Below, piece after piece: positions 44,216-53,409 of a stretch of 64,000 bases of DNA. This DNA comes from JAUMWX01 sp023394215 (GTDB lineage: Bacteria > Bacillota > Clostridia > Tissierellales > Peptoniphilaceae): NCBI GenBank assembly GCA_050313995.1, contig JBNPMM010000002.1. One strand, 5' to 3'. Numbering within the stretch: the stretch's first letter is position 1; every line of letters begins with the position of its first letter. The translations under genes were made by a program, and so were the position numbers. The notes beneath the pieces were generated by a model. It worked only from the letters and a program-made list of their open reading frames with translations. It was not told where the DNA came from and made no database searches.

Positions 44216-45109
44216 CTAATACTGTATAATATCTCTTTCCGTAGCCTTATGGACTATTGCAGATAATATAAATGAGAATAAGAAAACCACAACCCCTATG
44301 GCAAGTCCATATCCAAAGCTTGAATTTGTATATGCCTGATCATACTGATAATTTAAAAGTGTTGCGCTTGCTCCGTTGGGTCCTCCATTTGTAAGTGCCT
44401 TAACGATTTGAAAGGCTATATTTATATTTGAAATGACGTAAAAAGTTAAGGTTGTCCTTACCGTTTCCCATGATAAAGGCAGGGTTATATCAAAAAACTG
44501 CCTTATCTTTCCCGCTCCGTCAAGTTTTGACGCTTCATAAAGCTGCTCAGGTATCTGAGCCATACTGGACATATACATTACCATATAATAACCTATGGCC
44601 TGCCAAAGCATAGCAAAGGCTATAGAATAAACAACCAATTGTCTGTCTCCTAAAAACGGAATGTTTTGAAAAGCCTGCCCGCTTATGATTTTACCCAAAC
44701 CGTTTATAAGTCCGTCATCCATACCGTAAACAGCTGCAAAAATTGAAGCTATTACCGCTATGGACAGGATATTCGGTATATAAAATACTATCCTGAAAAA
44801 ATTTTGCCCCCTAAACCTTTCTCTTGATAATACAGAGGCGAAAAAAATTGCTAAAAACATGGTAAAAACTGTAACTATAACTATCAAAAATACAGTATTC
44901 TGAAAGGCCCTCAAAAAATTTTTATCGGATAATAAAAGTTTAAAATTGTTTATACCTACAAAAGTTTTTTTACCTGAAAGCCCCCCGGTCTTATATAAAC
45001 TTTCAATAAAAACATTTATAGTAGGATATATCATAAAAATAAAATACAAGATAAAAGCCGGGAAAAGTCCAAAGAAAATAAACCTGTTTTTATGTCTGCT
45101 GTTTTTCAT
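44216..45109 (-). CDS. Sugar ABC transporter permease (MalF type)
   Basis: 297 residues, six membrane helices. N-terminal FIFFGLFPAFILYFIFMIYP and the EAA loop YEASKLDGAGKIRQFFDITLPLSWETV mark the CUT1 class of sugar importers. Its gene lies 104 nt after the binding-protein gene, behind a terminator hairpin, which would lower permease relative to binding-protein output. Confidence 0.92.
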   Translation of the reverse strand: MKNSRHKNRFIFFGLFPAFILYFIFMIYPTINVFIESLYKTGGLSGKKTFVGINNFKLLLSDKNFLRAFQNTVFLIVIVTVFTMFLAIFFASVLSRERFRGQNFFRIVFYIPNILSIAVIASIFAAVYGMDDGLINGLGKIISGQAFQNIPFLGDRQLVVYSIAFAMLWQAIGYYMVMYMSSMAQIPEQLYEASKLDGAGKIRQFFDITLPLSWETVRTTLTFYVISNINIAFQIVKALTNGGPNGASATLLNYQYDQAYTNSSFGYGLAIGVVVFLFSFILSAIVHKATERDIIQY

Positions 45110-45170
45110 CCTGACTCCTTAATAGGGATTTATCCGTCCATTTACCAGATTATCCCTGATTTTCTCAATT

Positions 45171-45199
45171 AAAAACAAAGGGACAGCTACGCTGCCCCT
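45171..45199 (-). terminator. Attenuating terminator between binding protein and permeases
   Basis: Minus strand AGGGGCAGC/GCTGTCCCT stem with a 3-nt loop followed by TTTGTTTTT, 15 nt after the binding-protein gene. Confidence 0.75.
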
Positions 45200-45213
45200 C
45201 AATCTTCTCAGTA

Positions 45214-46674
45214 TTATTGAGCTTTTTTAGCTTCATTTATCTTTTTAACTGTTTCAACTACGCCTGCTTGCCATTCTTGAACAGTCATTTCCCCGCTTGC
45301 CACGGAGTTAATAGCATCAAATAGGGATTGGCTCATGCTTACACCTTCAATAGCAGGTGCAGCTGCAAAACCGCCTATAGTAGCCTTAGCACCACTTGAA
45401 TATACAGAATAGAACAACTTATTGTTTTCGTCTGTAATCATTGATTCTATACCTACCAAAGGTTGCACTTGAGGAGCTGCAACTTCTTCTCCCTTGTCAT
45501 TTTTAGTCTTATTTGCCAAGAACAACTTAGCCGCTTCATCTGAATACAAGAATCCTACAAAAGCCTTAGCAAGTTCAACTTCCTTAGCCTTTGTCGGAAT
45601 AAATGCTTGTTCAAACCATGATGTAGCATATCTATCTCCGTTACCTACTGAAGGAAGCGCCATAAAGCCCCATTCAAATCCCTTGGCAACACCTTCGGCG
45701 TTGGCCATTTCACCAACTATCCAAGTACCGTTAGGCATAAATAAAGCTTCATTTTTCATAACCAATAGTTGGTTCTTTGTGAAACCTTCTTTATTTGCTT
45801 GGGATACTGTGCTTGGATGAACGTAAGATAAAATCTTGCCGAATGTTTCAAACATAGGTGTAGCATCTTTAGCCCATGCTTCCTGATCATAATTCATAAG
45901 CTTATCAAATAATTCTTGTCCACCTACTGCTGAAGCAAAGGCAAAGGTAAATGTATCAAAATAACCTGTTGTAGGATAAGTAAATAAGGCGATGCCTTCT
46001 TTTTTAGCTATTTCTCCAAGGGCTATAAGTTGATCCATAGTTTGAGGAAGTTCAAACTTTCCTCCGTTATCCTTAAACATAGCCTTGTTGTACCATAATC
46101 CTGTAGGAGAATAGAACAAAGGTGCTAAAAATATCTTGTCATCCTTTTTAGGGTTTGTTGTTGAATTTCCTGTAAAGCCCGGAACAATCTTTTCAGCAGG
46201 AGTTTTTTCTTCGCCCAAAATCTTAGTTGAGAAAACGTCAGTAATATCCATTACCATATCTTCCTTAATCATAGTTTCTGTCAAAGCACTCTCTTGTCCT
46301 ACTGAGTTATAAATAACATCCGGAACATCTCCGTTTTGAATTTGAGGTCTCAAAACTTCGTATATGTTCTTTTCAAACTGAGCTTCCACCTTGGCTCCTG
46401 TAAGTTCTTCAAACTTAGCAATAACAGCCTTCCAGCCCATAGTACCATATCCGCCGTCCAAACCGGCTACCTTCAAAGTCTTTCCGGCAAAAGGTTTTTC
46501 AGCAGAGTTTTCAGTCTTTTCAGCCTCTTTTTGACCTTCGGAAGCTTTTTGTCCCTCTTCCTGCTTTGTATCTTCTTTTTTAGGATCCTCTGTTGTATTA
46601 GTCTTGCCACCACAAGCAGCAAGAGAAAGAACCATAACTAATGCCAACAATAAGGATATAATTTTTTTACTCAT
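45214..46674 (-). CDS. Sugar-binding lipoprotein of the GH112 operon
   Basis: 486 residues, CUT1-type extracellular solute-binding protein. Lipobox LSLAAC (Cys21), then a Glu/Lys-rich linker (about 24-60) and the binding fold: GKTLKVAGLDGGYGTMGWKA, FSPTGLWYNKAMFKDNGG-type segment, EALFMPNGTWIVGEM and FVGFLYSDEAAKLF. First gene of a six-gene operon for uptake and phosphorolysis of a galactosyl disaccharide, so galacto-N-biose or lacto-N-biose is the likely ligand. Confidence 0.9.
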   Translation of the reverse strand: MSKKIISLLLALVMVLSLAACGGKTNTTEDPKKEDTKQEEGQKASEGQKEAEKTENSAEKPFAGKTLKVAGLDGGYGTMGWKAVIAKFEELTGAKVEAQFEKNIYEVLRPQIQNGDVPDVIYNSVGQESALTETMIKEDMVMDITDVFSTKILGEEKTPAEKIVPGFTGNSTTNPKKDDKIFLAPLFYSPTGLWYNKAMFKDNGGKFELPQTMDQLIALGEIAKKEGIALFTYPTTGYFDTFTFAFASAVGGQELFDKLMNYDQEAWAKDATPMFETFGKILSYVHPSTVSQANKEGFTKNQLLVMKNEALFMPNGTWIVGEMANAEGVAKGFEWGFMALPSVGNGDRYATSWFEQAFIPTKAKEVELAKAFVGFLYSDEAAKLFLANKTKNDKGEEVAAPQVQPLVGIESMITDENNKLFYSVYSSGAKATIGGFAAAPAIEGVSMSQSLFDAINSVASGEMTVQEWQAGVVETVKKINEAKKAQ

Positions 46675-46693
46675 TTCTTCCTCCTAATAAAAT

Positions 46694-46714
46694 ATATGCT
46701 ATATTATAGCATAT
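46694..46714. promoter_or_regulatory. Palindromic operator over the -10 box of the GH112 operon
   Basis: Perfect palindrome ATATGCTATA-T-TATAGCATAT, 20 nt before the binding-protein start. On the minus strand the -10 TATAAT lies at its centre, and the -35 (TTAAGG region) is weak. This suggests a repressor-controlled promoter. The remaining gap up to 46.94 kb is very AT-rich and shows no gene. Confidence 0.65.
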
Positions 46715-46941
46715 GAAATCGTAATCCTTAAATCCTTTTATAAAAAATATTTTTCAATTCGGAAAATATTAGATTATTTTAGTGATAAAAATTCAAAATA
46801 TACCTATCCTTATCCAAAATAGAGGGCAAGTATATCCTATTAAAGTCTGATAAAGGATTCGAAAAATCACATATATATAATTATTTAAGAATGTTTATTA
46901 TATATTTAAATTTGTAAATATTTTTTTACAAAGCCTTTTAA

Positions 46942-46976
46942 AAATTAAAAGCCCTAAATAGGCTATCTATCCAAGG
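46942..46976 (-). terminator. Probable terminator of fprA
   Basis: Minus-strand imperfect stem AAGCC.../...GGGCTT with internal AGCC pairing, followed by TTTTAATTTTT, 14 nt after the fprA stop. Confidence 0.5.
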
Positions 46977-46989
46977 CTTGTTAGTCATC

Positions 46990-48219
46990 TTATAAACTTG
47001 TACTCTTATAGTCTTCAGCTATCTTGTCGGCAAGCTCAATCAACTTAAGCTTTTGTTCAGGAGTCCTTCTTGACAAGATATTGAATGTTTCTCCGATTTG
47101 AGTAAGATTTTTCATTTGTCCCAAAAGTTCAAGAGCTTGTTTTTCAGCATTGCCGCCCCATGATTTTGAAACTGTAAGGGCAAACTTCCTGTTTTGATAA
47201 TTTGTATGAAGAAGTTCATTAAATAAATCATGTACAGGGAAATACAGGTTTGTGTTGTAATTTACAACTGAAAATACTGCATGAGAGTATTGGAAAAGCT
47301 TAGTCATTATTGTAGTCGGATCGGTTTGGGAGATATCGAACATTTGAATATTTCTGATTCCTCTTTCCGCAAGAAGTATTGCCAATTCTTCAGATAAATC
47401 CTTAGAATTTCCATACATTGAAGCATAAACCATAACCATACCCTTATTCTCAGGCACATAGCTTGACCACTTATTGTATTTATCAAGCATTAAGGCTATA
47501 TTTTCCTCATCTCTGAAACAAAGGGCATGTAGAGGAAATATTTCCTTTATTTCCAAACCTGCAAGCTTTTTAAACAAAGCTTGTACGGGAACGCCATGTT
47601 TACCTACTATATTTATGTAGTATCTTCTCATCTCATCAAGCCATTCAGACATATCAACTTCATCTGCCCAATAGTTTCCTGCAATAGCTTTAAATCCTCC
47701 GAAGGCATCAGCTGAGAAAAGTCTCTTATCAACTGAATCATAAGTCATAAAAACTTCAGGCCAATGAACCATCGGTGCCATTATAAAGTTAAACTTATGA
47801 TTCTTGGTTTCAAGACAATCTCCATCTTTTATAAGTATGGCTCTTCCTTCAGCAAGAACATCATAACCGTAAAACTGATTTAAGAACTTAAAACTCTTCT
47901 CGTTACCTACTACCTTAAGCTCAGGATTTTCCTTTATAATTTCAGCTATACCTGCACAATGATCCGGCTCTATATGCTGAATTATAAAATAATCAATCTT
48001 TCTGTTTCCTATAATATCATAAATAGAATCTTTCCATTCCCTTAAAACCGCACTGTCAACAGAATCCATAAGGATAATAGCATCCTCATCTACTATAATA
48101 TATGCATTATAAGCAACGCCTTGACCGTTTGTTAGAGGGATTATGTTTTCAAATTTATTTATCCTCCTGTCGGACACCCCTATATTATATATATCTCTTC
48201 CCATCTTTCTATATGCCAT
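46990..48219 (-). CDS. fprA: FprA-family flavodiiron protein
   Basis: 409 residues. N-terminal metallo-beta-lactamase-type domain with diiron ligands in QHIEPDHCAG (His82, Glu84, Asp86), MVHWPEVFMTYD and LFSADAFGGF; C-terminal flavodoxin domain beginning at MVMVYASMYGNSKDLSEEL (FMN phosphate loop). FprA enzymes reduce O2 to water or NO to N2O in anaerobes. It has a separate promoter and ribosome site AAGGAGG. The electron donor (rubredoxin) is not adjacent. Confidence 0.95.
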   Translation of the reverse strand: MAYRKMGRDIYNIGVSDRRINKFENIIPLTNGQGVAYNAYIIVDEDAIILMDSVDSAVLREWKDSIYDIIGNRKIDYFIIQHIEPDHCAGIAEIIKENPELKVVGNEKSFKFLNQFYGYDVLAEGRAILIKDGDCLETKNHKFNFIMAPMVHWPEVFMTYDSVDKRLFSADAFGGFKAIAGNYWADEVDMSEWLDEMRRYYINIVGKHGVPVQALFKKLAGLEIKEIFPLHALCFRDEENIALMLDKYNKWSSYVPENKGMVMVYASMYGNSKDLSEELAILLAERGIRNIQMFDISQTDPTTIMTKLFQYSHAVFSVVNYNTNLYFPVHDLFNELLHTNYQNRKFALTVSKSWGGNAEKQALELLGQMKNLTQIGETFNILSRRTPEQKLKLIELADKIAEDYKSTSL

Positions 48220-48262
48220 AATATCCTCCTTATTGGCGAATTCTTAACGATTTTATTACATT

Positions 48263-48291
48263 ATTTTACTATATTTTTCCTATTTTTTCAA
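48263..48291 (-). promoter_or_regulatory. Promoter of fprA
   Basis: -35 TTGAAA (48291-48286), 17-nt spacer, -10 TAAAAT (48268-48263), about 45 nt before the start codon. Confidence 0.6.
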
Positions 48292-48316
48292 ACTGTTTAT
48301 ACTTATAAAGGGAAGT

Positions 48317-48344
48317 GGGCAGCGTGCATCCAAACACGTTGCCC
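48317..48344. other. Stable hairpin without T tract
   Basis: GGGCAGCGTG pairs with CACGTTGCCC (one G-U) across an 8-nt loop, between the DsrE-like gene and the fprA promoter. It is GC-rich for this window. Neither side has a proper T run, so it may be a weak terminator of the DsrE-like gene or a protein-binding site. Confidence 0.5.
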
Positions 48345-48417
48345 TTGATTTATTCATTATTTAATTTATCTTACTTACTTTCTTTTTAACTGATAAAGCC
48401 ATAATTAATATATAAAT

Positions 48418-48741
48418 CTACTCTATTGTATACTCAATCCAACCTATGGCTTTCTTTTCTATAATTTCTCCTATACCTGCCTTAACCGTCCTGATATTTC
48501 GATCATTTATAGGTTCCATTCCATAGCCCCTGAGAGCATTGTTACAAAGGGCTATATCCAAACCCGGATCTAAAAAATCTGAATAATCCCCCTTAAAGTG
48601 CTCAACCACATCACCTGCAAAAACTATCTCAATAAGGAGATCTTCTTCCTTGTCTTCCATATACTTCTTTAAGTTTCTTAATTTACCCTTAAGTTTATTT
48701 ATAAGATCTATCTTTTCAATTCTAAATAAAACTTTATACAT
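48418..48741 (-). CDS. DsrE-like small protein
   Basis: 107 residues. The C-terminal two thirds follow the DsrE/F pattern: LIEIVFAGDVVEHF, IALCNNALRGYGMEP with the single cysteine at the usual position, TVKAGIGEIIEKKAIGWIEYTI. DsrE-type proteins handle sulfur or act in redox chemistry, but many are of unknown role. The gene has the same AATAAGGAGGATATTATG start context as fprA, 200 nt away, and both face the same way, hinting at linked function. Confidence 0.75.
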   Translation of the reverse strand: MYKVLFRIEKIDLINKLKGKLRNLKKYMEDKEEDLLIEIVFAGDVVEHFKGDYSDFLDPGLDIALCNNALRGYGMEPINDRNIRTVKAGIGEIIEKKAIGWIEYTIE

Positions 48742-48801
48742 AATATCCTCCTTATTTAAGTAATACTTTGTTTAAATTATATATTAATTCATCAATATTT
48801 C

Positions 48802-48832
48802 AAAAAAACGCCATGACGATAATCATCATGAC
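48802..48832 (-). terminator. Terminator of the rpmE-mrp operon
   Basis: Minus strand GTCATGATGA/TCGTCATGGC stem (one G-U), 3-nt loop, followed by G and TTTTTTT, 15 nt after the last gene. Confidence 0.75.
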
Positions 48833-48846
48833 GATTTCTTAAATTT

Positions 48847-49128
48847 CTATTTTTTCAATACAAATATATAAATTAAAACGGCTACTCCGGCTATAAAATA
48901 CATCAAAGCCTGAAAAAGGTTTCTGAATCTCTTATTATTTTTATAGTAAATTGCCTGATTTAAGCTGTTTAGAAGAAAAACCACTCCTATGCTTATAAAG
49001 GAATAAAAGTTTGCTACTTTTTTATGATTTTCAAAAAGTATGATTGCAAGGGTTACAAAGGTAAGTATAGTTGTAAGCACACTTAACTTAAACTGATTTT
49101 TTGTAACCACCGTATCAGGTTTTCTCAT
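48847..49128 (-). CDS. Small membrane protein downstream of mrp
   Basis: 93 residues starting at the ATG at 49128 with AAGGAAG upstream, 1 nt after the mrp stop codon. Three hydrophobic segments (about 13-31, 40-56, 72-90) separated by short basic loops (NNKRFRNLFQ). No recognised domain. Last gene of the long operon; it may be translationally coupled to mrp. Confidence 0.6.
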   Translation of the reverse strand: MRKPDTVVTKNQFKLSVLTTILTFVTLAIILFENHKKVANFYSFISIGVVFLLNSLNQAIYYKNNKRFRNLFQALMYFIAGVAVLIYIFVLKK

Positions 49129-49129
49129 C

Positions 49130-49921
49130 TTAAACTTCCTTATAATTTTCCAACTTTGAGACAGCTTCATCCATAAAAGCAAGATCCAAGTCTTCTATCC
49201 TACCCCTATCAACAAGCTCCGTGATTTGAGGATTTATAGGTATACGGCAAAGAAGATCGGTACTTCTCTTTTTAGCTATTTCCTCAGCCTTACTCTTTCC
49301 GAATATTTCATATCTTACTCCAGTATCCGGTGCTTGAAAATATGAGAAATTTTCAATTAAGCCCAGAACCGGTATTTCCATCTTTTCAGCTAAGGCAAAA
49401 GCCTTATCCACTATCATGGAAACAAGGTCTTGGGGACTTGTTACAACAACTATACCCATTAGGGGAATGGTTTGAAAAACTGTAAGTATGGCATCCGATG
49501 TTCCTGGAGGAAGGTCTACAAACATATAGTCCACATCCTCCCATATGATATCAGCCCAAAATTGCTTTATGGCTCCCGACAAAACAGGTCCCCTCCAAAC
49601 AACCGGACTTGTTTCATCATCCAATATAAGATTCGTCGAAACTATCTTTACTCCATAAGCCGATTCGGCAGGATAGGTTCCGTTGCTGTAAGCCATAAGA
49701 GGTCCCTTTACCCCAAAAGCCTTCGGTATGGAAGGCCCTGTGATATCGGCGTCCAAAATAGCCGTCTTGTAGCCCTTTTTATTCATAGCACTTGCCAAAA
49801 GGGATGTCACTAAGGATTTACCTACTCCACCCTTTCCGGACACTACGCCAATTACATTTTTTATCTTATTTTGAGGGTTGGTCCCCTCATAAAATATCGC
49901 TCTTTTTTCTCTCTTTTCCAT
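49130..49921 (-). CDS. Mrp/ApbC-type P-loop ATPase without the CXXC motif
   Basis: 263 residues. Deviant Walker A VVSGKGGVGKS (27-36), LDADITGPSIPKAFG, VDYMFVDLPPGTSDA and VVVTSPQDLVSM are diagnostic of the Mrp/NBP35 Fe-S carrier family. The C-terminal site that normally reads C-P-x-C-G is A197-P-D-T200-G here (YFQAPDTG), so both cluster-binding cysteines are missing. The nucleotide site is intact. An ATPase with another cargo or a cluster-independent role is inferred. It starts at the final base of the fni stop region. Confidence 0.85.
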   Translation of the reverse strand: MEKREKRAIFYEGTNPQNKIKNVIGVVSGKGGVGKSLVTSLLASAMNKKGYKTAILDADITGPSIPKAFGVKGPLMAYSNGTYPAESAYGVKIVSTNLILDDETSPVVWRGPVLSGAIKQFWADIIWEDVDYMFVDLPPGTSDAILTVFQTIPLMGIVVVTSPQDLVSMIVDKAFALAEKMEIPVLGLIENFSYFQAPDTGVRYEIFGKSKAEEIAKKRSTDLLCRIPINPQITELVDRGRIEDLDLAFMDEAVSKLENYKEV

Positions 49922-50928
49922 TATAAAATATCCTTTAATCTCCCGCTTACCTTATAATCCACCTTCTTTAGGTCTTCTATAGTCCTTGCCCCCAACATAC
50001 ACATTATCATCCTCGTCTTATACATAAGATCTTCCAAATAATGCTTGCCGGCATCATAGCCTCCAAGCAAAAGATACTTCAAAAGTTCCCCGCTGATTCC
50101 GACAAAGTCCGCTCCTATTATAAGGGCTTTTACCAAATCAAGAGCATTTTTTATACCGCCGCTTGCTATTATATACAGGTCTGGACTAAGGCTTCTGGCA
50201 TTTATTATAGACTTTGCGGTAGGCACTCCCCAACCGTAAAGTTCGGAAAAATCATACTTATAATTTCTTAGATTTTCTATTTCCATAAAATTTGTACCGC
50301 CAAAGCCTGCAACATCTATATTTTTAACACCGGCCTTAATAAGACTTTCAACGGTCTTTTTACTCATACCGAAACCCACTTCTTTGACTATAAGTTTATC
50401 CTTATACCTTTTGGCATGCCCTTCTATACTCGATAATATATTTCTGAAATCTCTGCTTCCATCCTTTGCCGCAAGTTCCTGCCCTACATTTAAATGAAGG
50501 GCTATCCCCTTAGCATGGATCAAATCCATTGCCCTATCTATATCCTTAAAGTCAGACAGGGTCGACATATTGGAAATCAATACAGTTTCATCATTGGTCC
50601 TTGAAATTTCCCCAAGGTATAACTCAGCAAGCTCTTCATCCTTCATCAAATCAAGCTGAGATCCTATTTCCATGGGTATTTTCAATTCTTGGGCTATAAG
50701 ATAAAGCATTTCATTTATCTCAACTCCCTTTTCAGTTCCTCCGGTCATGGCATCTATCAAAAGCGGAAAGGGCACCCTGTCACCCAAAAAGCTTGTTTCC
50801 GTGCTGATTTCATCCATCGAGATTTCCGGAAGCGAGTTATGATCTATATAAATATCACCAAATAAAGGATCTCCTTTAAAGGAACTGATCAGTGTGTTAT
50901 CTATAAACAGATCTCTTCTCTTGTTCAT
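49921..50928 (-). CDS. fni: Type 2 isopentenyl-diphosphate isomerase
   Basis: 335-residue FMN-dependent enzyme interconverting IPP and DMAPP. Signatures: PLLIDAMTGGTEKGVEINEML, MEIGSQLDLM, LHLNVGQEL, IVKEVGFGMSKKTV, NIDVAGFGGTNFMEIEN, YIIASGGIKNALDL and LIIGADFVGISG. It lies between the thioredoxin-like lipoprotein and mrp genes. Type 2 enzymes usually accompany the mevalonate pathway, whose other genes are not in this window. Confidence 0.93.
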   Translation of the reverse strand: MNKRRDLFIDNTLISSFKGDPLFGDIYIDHNSLPEISMDEISTETSFLGDRVPFPLLIDAMTGGTEKGVEINEMLYLIAQELKIPMEIGSQLDLMKDEELAELYLGEISRTNDETVLISNMSTLSDFKDIDRAMDLIHAKGIALHLNVGQELAAKDGSRDFRNILSSIEGHAKRYKDKLIVKEVGFGMSKKTVESLIKAGVKNIDVAGFGGTNFMEIENLRNYKYDFSELYGWGVPTAKSIINARSLSPDLYIIASGGIKNALDLVKALIIGADFVGISGELLKYLLLGGYDAGKHYLEDLMYKTRMIMCMLGARTIEDLKKVDYKVSGRLKDIL

Positions 50929-50946
50929 ATAATCACTCTCCGTCTT

Positions 50947-51429
50947 CTAATTTTTAAATTCGTTAAATATAGCCTCTAAATCCTTAACGCTTTGGCTTCC
51001 TATATAATCCTTAACATTTTCTCCCTTGGCTACTATCAAAGCCGGAACTGACGGTTGTGATAAAGCGGCTGCAACCTGACTTCTTTCAGTCTTATTCATG
51101 TCATCTACCGGCATAAAGTATATATGATTGATTTTAGCAGTTTGAGTCGCCTTGGCAAGACTTTCCACCAATTCCCTGCAAAATCCGCAATCCTTCTTAA
51201 CAATTAACAATATATAATTATTTTTCTGTAATCTCAGGTCTTTAAATTCATTTATATCTATGATATCAACCTTTAAATCCTGTCCCAATTCCACCTTATA
51301 ATTATTTTTCACATAAGTTCTTACAGTGTCGGTATCAAGCCCGTCCATAGGCAAATTTGCCTTTCCCTTAGCTCCACAGCCTGTTAAAACCAATATGACA
51401 ACCATCAAAAATGCAAATAATTTTTTCAT
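50947..51429 (-). CDS. Thioredoxin-fold lipoprotein
   Basis: 160 residues. Lipobox VLTGC (Cys18), short linker, then a thioredoxin-like domain: NYILLIVKKDCGFCRELVES has the redox pair Cys81-Gly-Phe-Cys84, followed by HIYFMPVDDM and the cis-Pro region SQPSVPALIVAKG. It is therefore a membrane-attached extracytoplasmic thiol oxidoreductase. Resembles pneumococcal-type bacteriocin-associated or TlpA-like proteins; exact partner unknown. It is co-transcribed with thyA and fni. Confidence 0.82.
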   Translation of the reverse strand: MKKLFAFLMVVILVLTGCGAKGKANLPMDGLDTDTVRTYVKNNYKVELGQDLKVDIIDINEFKDLRLQKNNYILLIVKKDCGFCRELVESLAKATQTAKINHIYFMPVDDMNKTERSQVAAALSQPSVPALIVAKGENVKDYIGSQSVKDLEAIFNEFKN

Positions 51430-51437
51430 ATCTCACC

Positions 51438-52316
51438 TCATATAGCTATAGGTATATTATATTTTTTATCATCCGGATTGTAATCTATAAGTTTAAAATC
51501 ATCAATCGTGAAATCCTCAAAATTCTTGACCTCGGGGTTTATCCACAAACTCGGTCCCTTTTTACTGTCATCGGCTTCCAAAAGTTCTTTAACTATATCC
51601 GTATGCTTATCATAAATATGAAGATTTTGGATAAAATGAGTCATCTTTCCGGCTTTGAACCCTGTAACTTGAGCAATCATCCTCATCAAAACATAATACT
51701 GAAAAGCGTTTATACAACCGGGTCCCGCAGCCGCTAAAAAGTCGCCGCTTCTTTGAATCAAGGTCATATTAAGCCTGTCCTCGGTTACCGTCCAAAGTGT
51801 CATAAAAGCACATGGAATAAGGGTCATATCGGCAAGGTCATCCACATCATAAAGGGATATGATGAGCCTTCTGTTTAAAGGATTTACCCTCAACTGGCTT
51901 ATAAGTCTGTCAACCTGATCAATTTCCTCTCCGGTTTCGGGAGACTTAAATTTTTTAGCAAGCTGGTAGCCATAAGCCTTTCCAAGATTGCCTTCTTCAT
52001 TTCTCCAACTGTCCCAGTAATTAACCTTATAAAGCTCCTTAAGCCTGTTTACATCGTTACACTTATCCTTATAAATCCACAAAAGTTCTTTTATAGCCGT
52101 CTTCCAGGCAATCTTTCTTAAATTTATTATGGGTACTTCATCGACGTCATACTCTACAAATTGTTGATTAAGATAGGTTGTATATGCAGTTTGGGTATTT
52201 TGATTTTCATCAATCCAAACAGGCCTTACACTCGCTATCTTGGACTCTTTTTCCTTATAGCCCTCATCTAATATCAAGGTCGCTTTTTCCTTAAAAAGCC
52301 TGTCAACCCTACTCAT
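51438..52316 (-). CDS. thyA: Thymidylate synthase
   Basis: 292 residues. The phosphate-binding [10 protein letters not shown] (Arg149/150), catalytic Cys169 in [10 protein letters not shown], and [20 protein letters not shown] are present, with [11 protein letters not shown] near the C-terminus binding dUMP. It follows the clostridial version of ThyA, in which RSGDFLAA...GPG replaces the E. coli RSCDVFLGLPFN. Makes dTMP from dUMP with methylene-THF; dUMP may come from the ComEB-like deaminase at 24.9 kb. It overlaps prfA by 8 bp; no folA is adjacent. Confidence 0.93.
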   Translation of the reverse strand: MSRVDRLFKEKATLILDEGYKEKESKIASVRPVWIDENQNTQTAYTTYLNQQFVEYDVDEVPIINLRKIAWKTAIKELLWIYKDKCNDVNRLKELYKVNYWDSWRNEEGNLGKAYGYQLAKKFKSPETGEEIDQVDRLISQLRVNPLNRRLIISLYDVDDLADMTLIPCAFMTLWTVTEDRLNMTLIQRSGDFLAAAGPGCINAFQYYVLMRMIAQVTGFKAGKMTHFIQNLHIYDKHTDIVKELLEADDSKKGPSLWINPEVKNFEDFTIDDFKLIDYNPDDKKYNIPIAI

Positions 52317-53409
52317 TTTTTCCCCCTTGAGAAAGTTCCAATTTTTTTGTCTGATCCTCTCTTATAAGAGCATCCATCATTTCTTCTATATCGCCGTTAA
52401 GGAAGTCTTCCAATTGATAGATTGTCATATTTATCCTATGGTCTGTTACTCTGCCCTGTGGGAAATTATAAGTTCTTATTTTTTCGGACCTGTCTCCCGT
52501 ACCTACCTGGGTCTTTCTATCCGCCGACAGCTCCTTTTGCTGCTCTTCCAGTTTAAGGTCATAAAGTCTTGCTAAAAGCACTCTCATAGCCTTTTCCTTA
52601 TTTTTATGTTGGGATTTTTCATCCTGACAGCTTACCACAAGCCCCGTTGGAAGATGGGTAATCCTTACTGCCGAATCCGTAGTATTTACGTGCTGTCCGC
52701 CGGCTCCCGATGAACGATAATAGTCTATACGAAGCTCCGTAGATTCATCTATTTGAACATCGACCTCTTCGGCCTCAGGCAAAACTGCAACAGTAGCGGT
52801 TGATGTATGAATTCTACCTGATGACTCCGTTTGAGGCACTCTTTGAACCCTATGAACTCCGGATTCATACTTCAGCTTTGAATAAGCTCCCTCTCCCCTT
52901 ATCATAAATACAGCTTCCTTAATACCTCCAACCCCTTGATCGGAGAAATCAATTTCCTCGGTCTTGTAACCCTGCTTATCTGCATACATATGGTACATTC
53001 TGTAAAGCTCGCCGGCAAAAAGTCCCGCTTCATCACCGCCGGCTCCGGCTCTTATTTCCACAAATACATCCTTGTGATCGTTAGGATCCTTAGGCAATAG
53101 GAGAATTTTTATCTCTTCGCTTAAGCTTACAATTTTTTCTTCATTTTCTTCTATCTCAAGTCTAAGCATCTCTTCCATTTCCTTATCATTAAGGTCTTGA
53201 AGCATATGCTTATCTTCAACTATAGTATTTTCTGCAAGCTCATATTCATTATATTTTTGTACAAGATTTCTAAGCCCTGCGTACTCTCTGTTAACTTCCT
53301 GCCATTTTGACATATCAGCCAGAAGCTCGGGACTCGCAAGCCTTTCCTCCAGCTCGTAAAAATAATCTCTGGTCTTTTTTAATTTATCAAACATATTTTC
53401 CTCACTCAA
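52309..53409 (-). CDS. prfA: Peptide chain release factor 1
   Basis: 366 residues. The GGQ peptidyl-hydrolysis motif lies in [20 protein letters not shown], and the upstream PxT-type codon-reading region is in the central domain ([16 protein letters not shown]). The C-terminal [20 protein letters not shown] is typical for RF1. It recognises UAA and UAG. Its gene overlaps prmC by 8 bp, the enzyme that methylates the GGQ glutamine. Confidence 0.96.
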   Translation of the reverse strand: MSEENMFDKLKKTRDYFYELEERLASPELLADMSKWQEVNREYAGLRNLVQKYNEYELAENTIVEDKHMLQDLNDKEMEEMLRLEIEENEEKIVSLSEEIKILLLPKDPNDHKDVFVEIRAGAGGDEAGLFAGELYRMYHMYADKQGYKTEEIDFSDQGVGGIKEAVFMIRGEGAYSKLKYESGVHRVQRVPQTESSGRIHTSTATVAVLPEAEEVDVQIDESTELRIDYYRSSGAGGQHVNTTDSAVRITHLPTGLVVSCQDEKSQHKNKEKAMRVLLARLYDLKLEEQQKELSADRKTQVGTGDRSEKIRTYNFPQGRVTDHRINMTIYQLEDFLNGDIEEMMDALIREDQTKKLELSQGGKNE

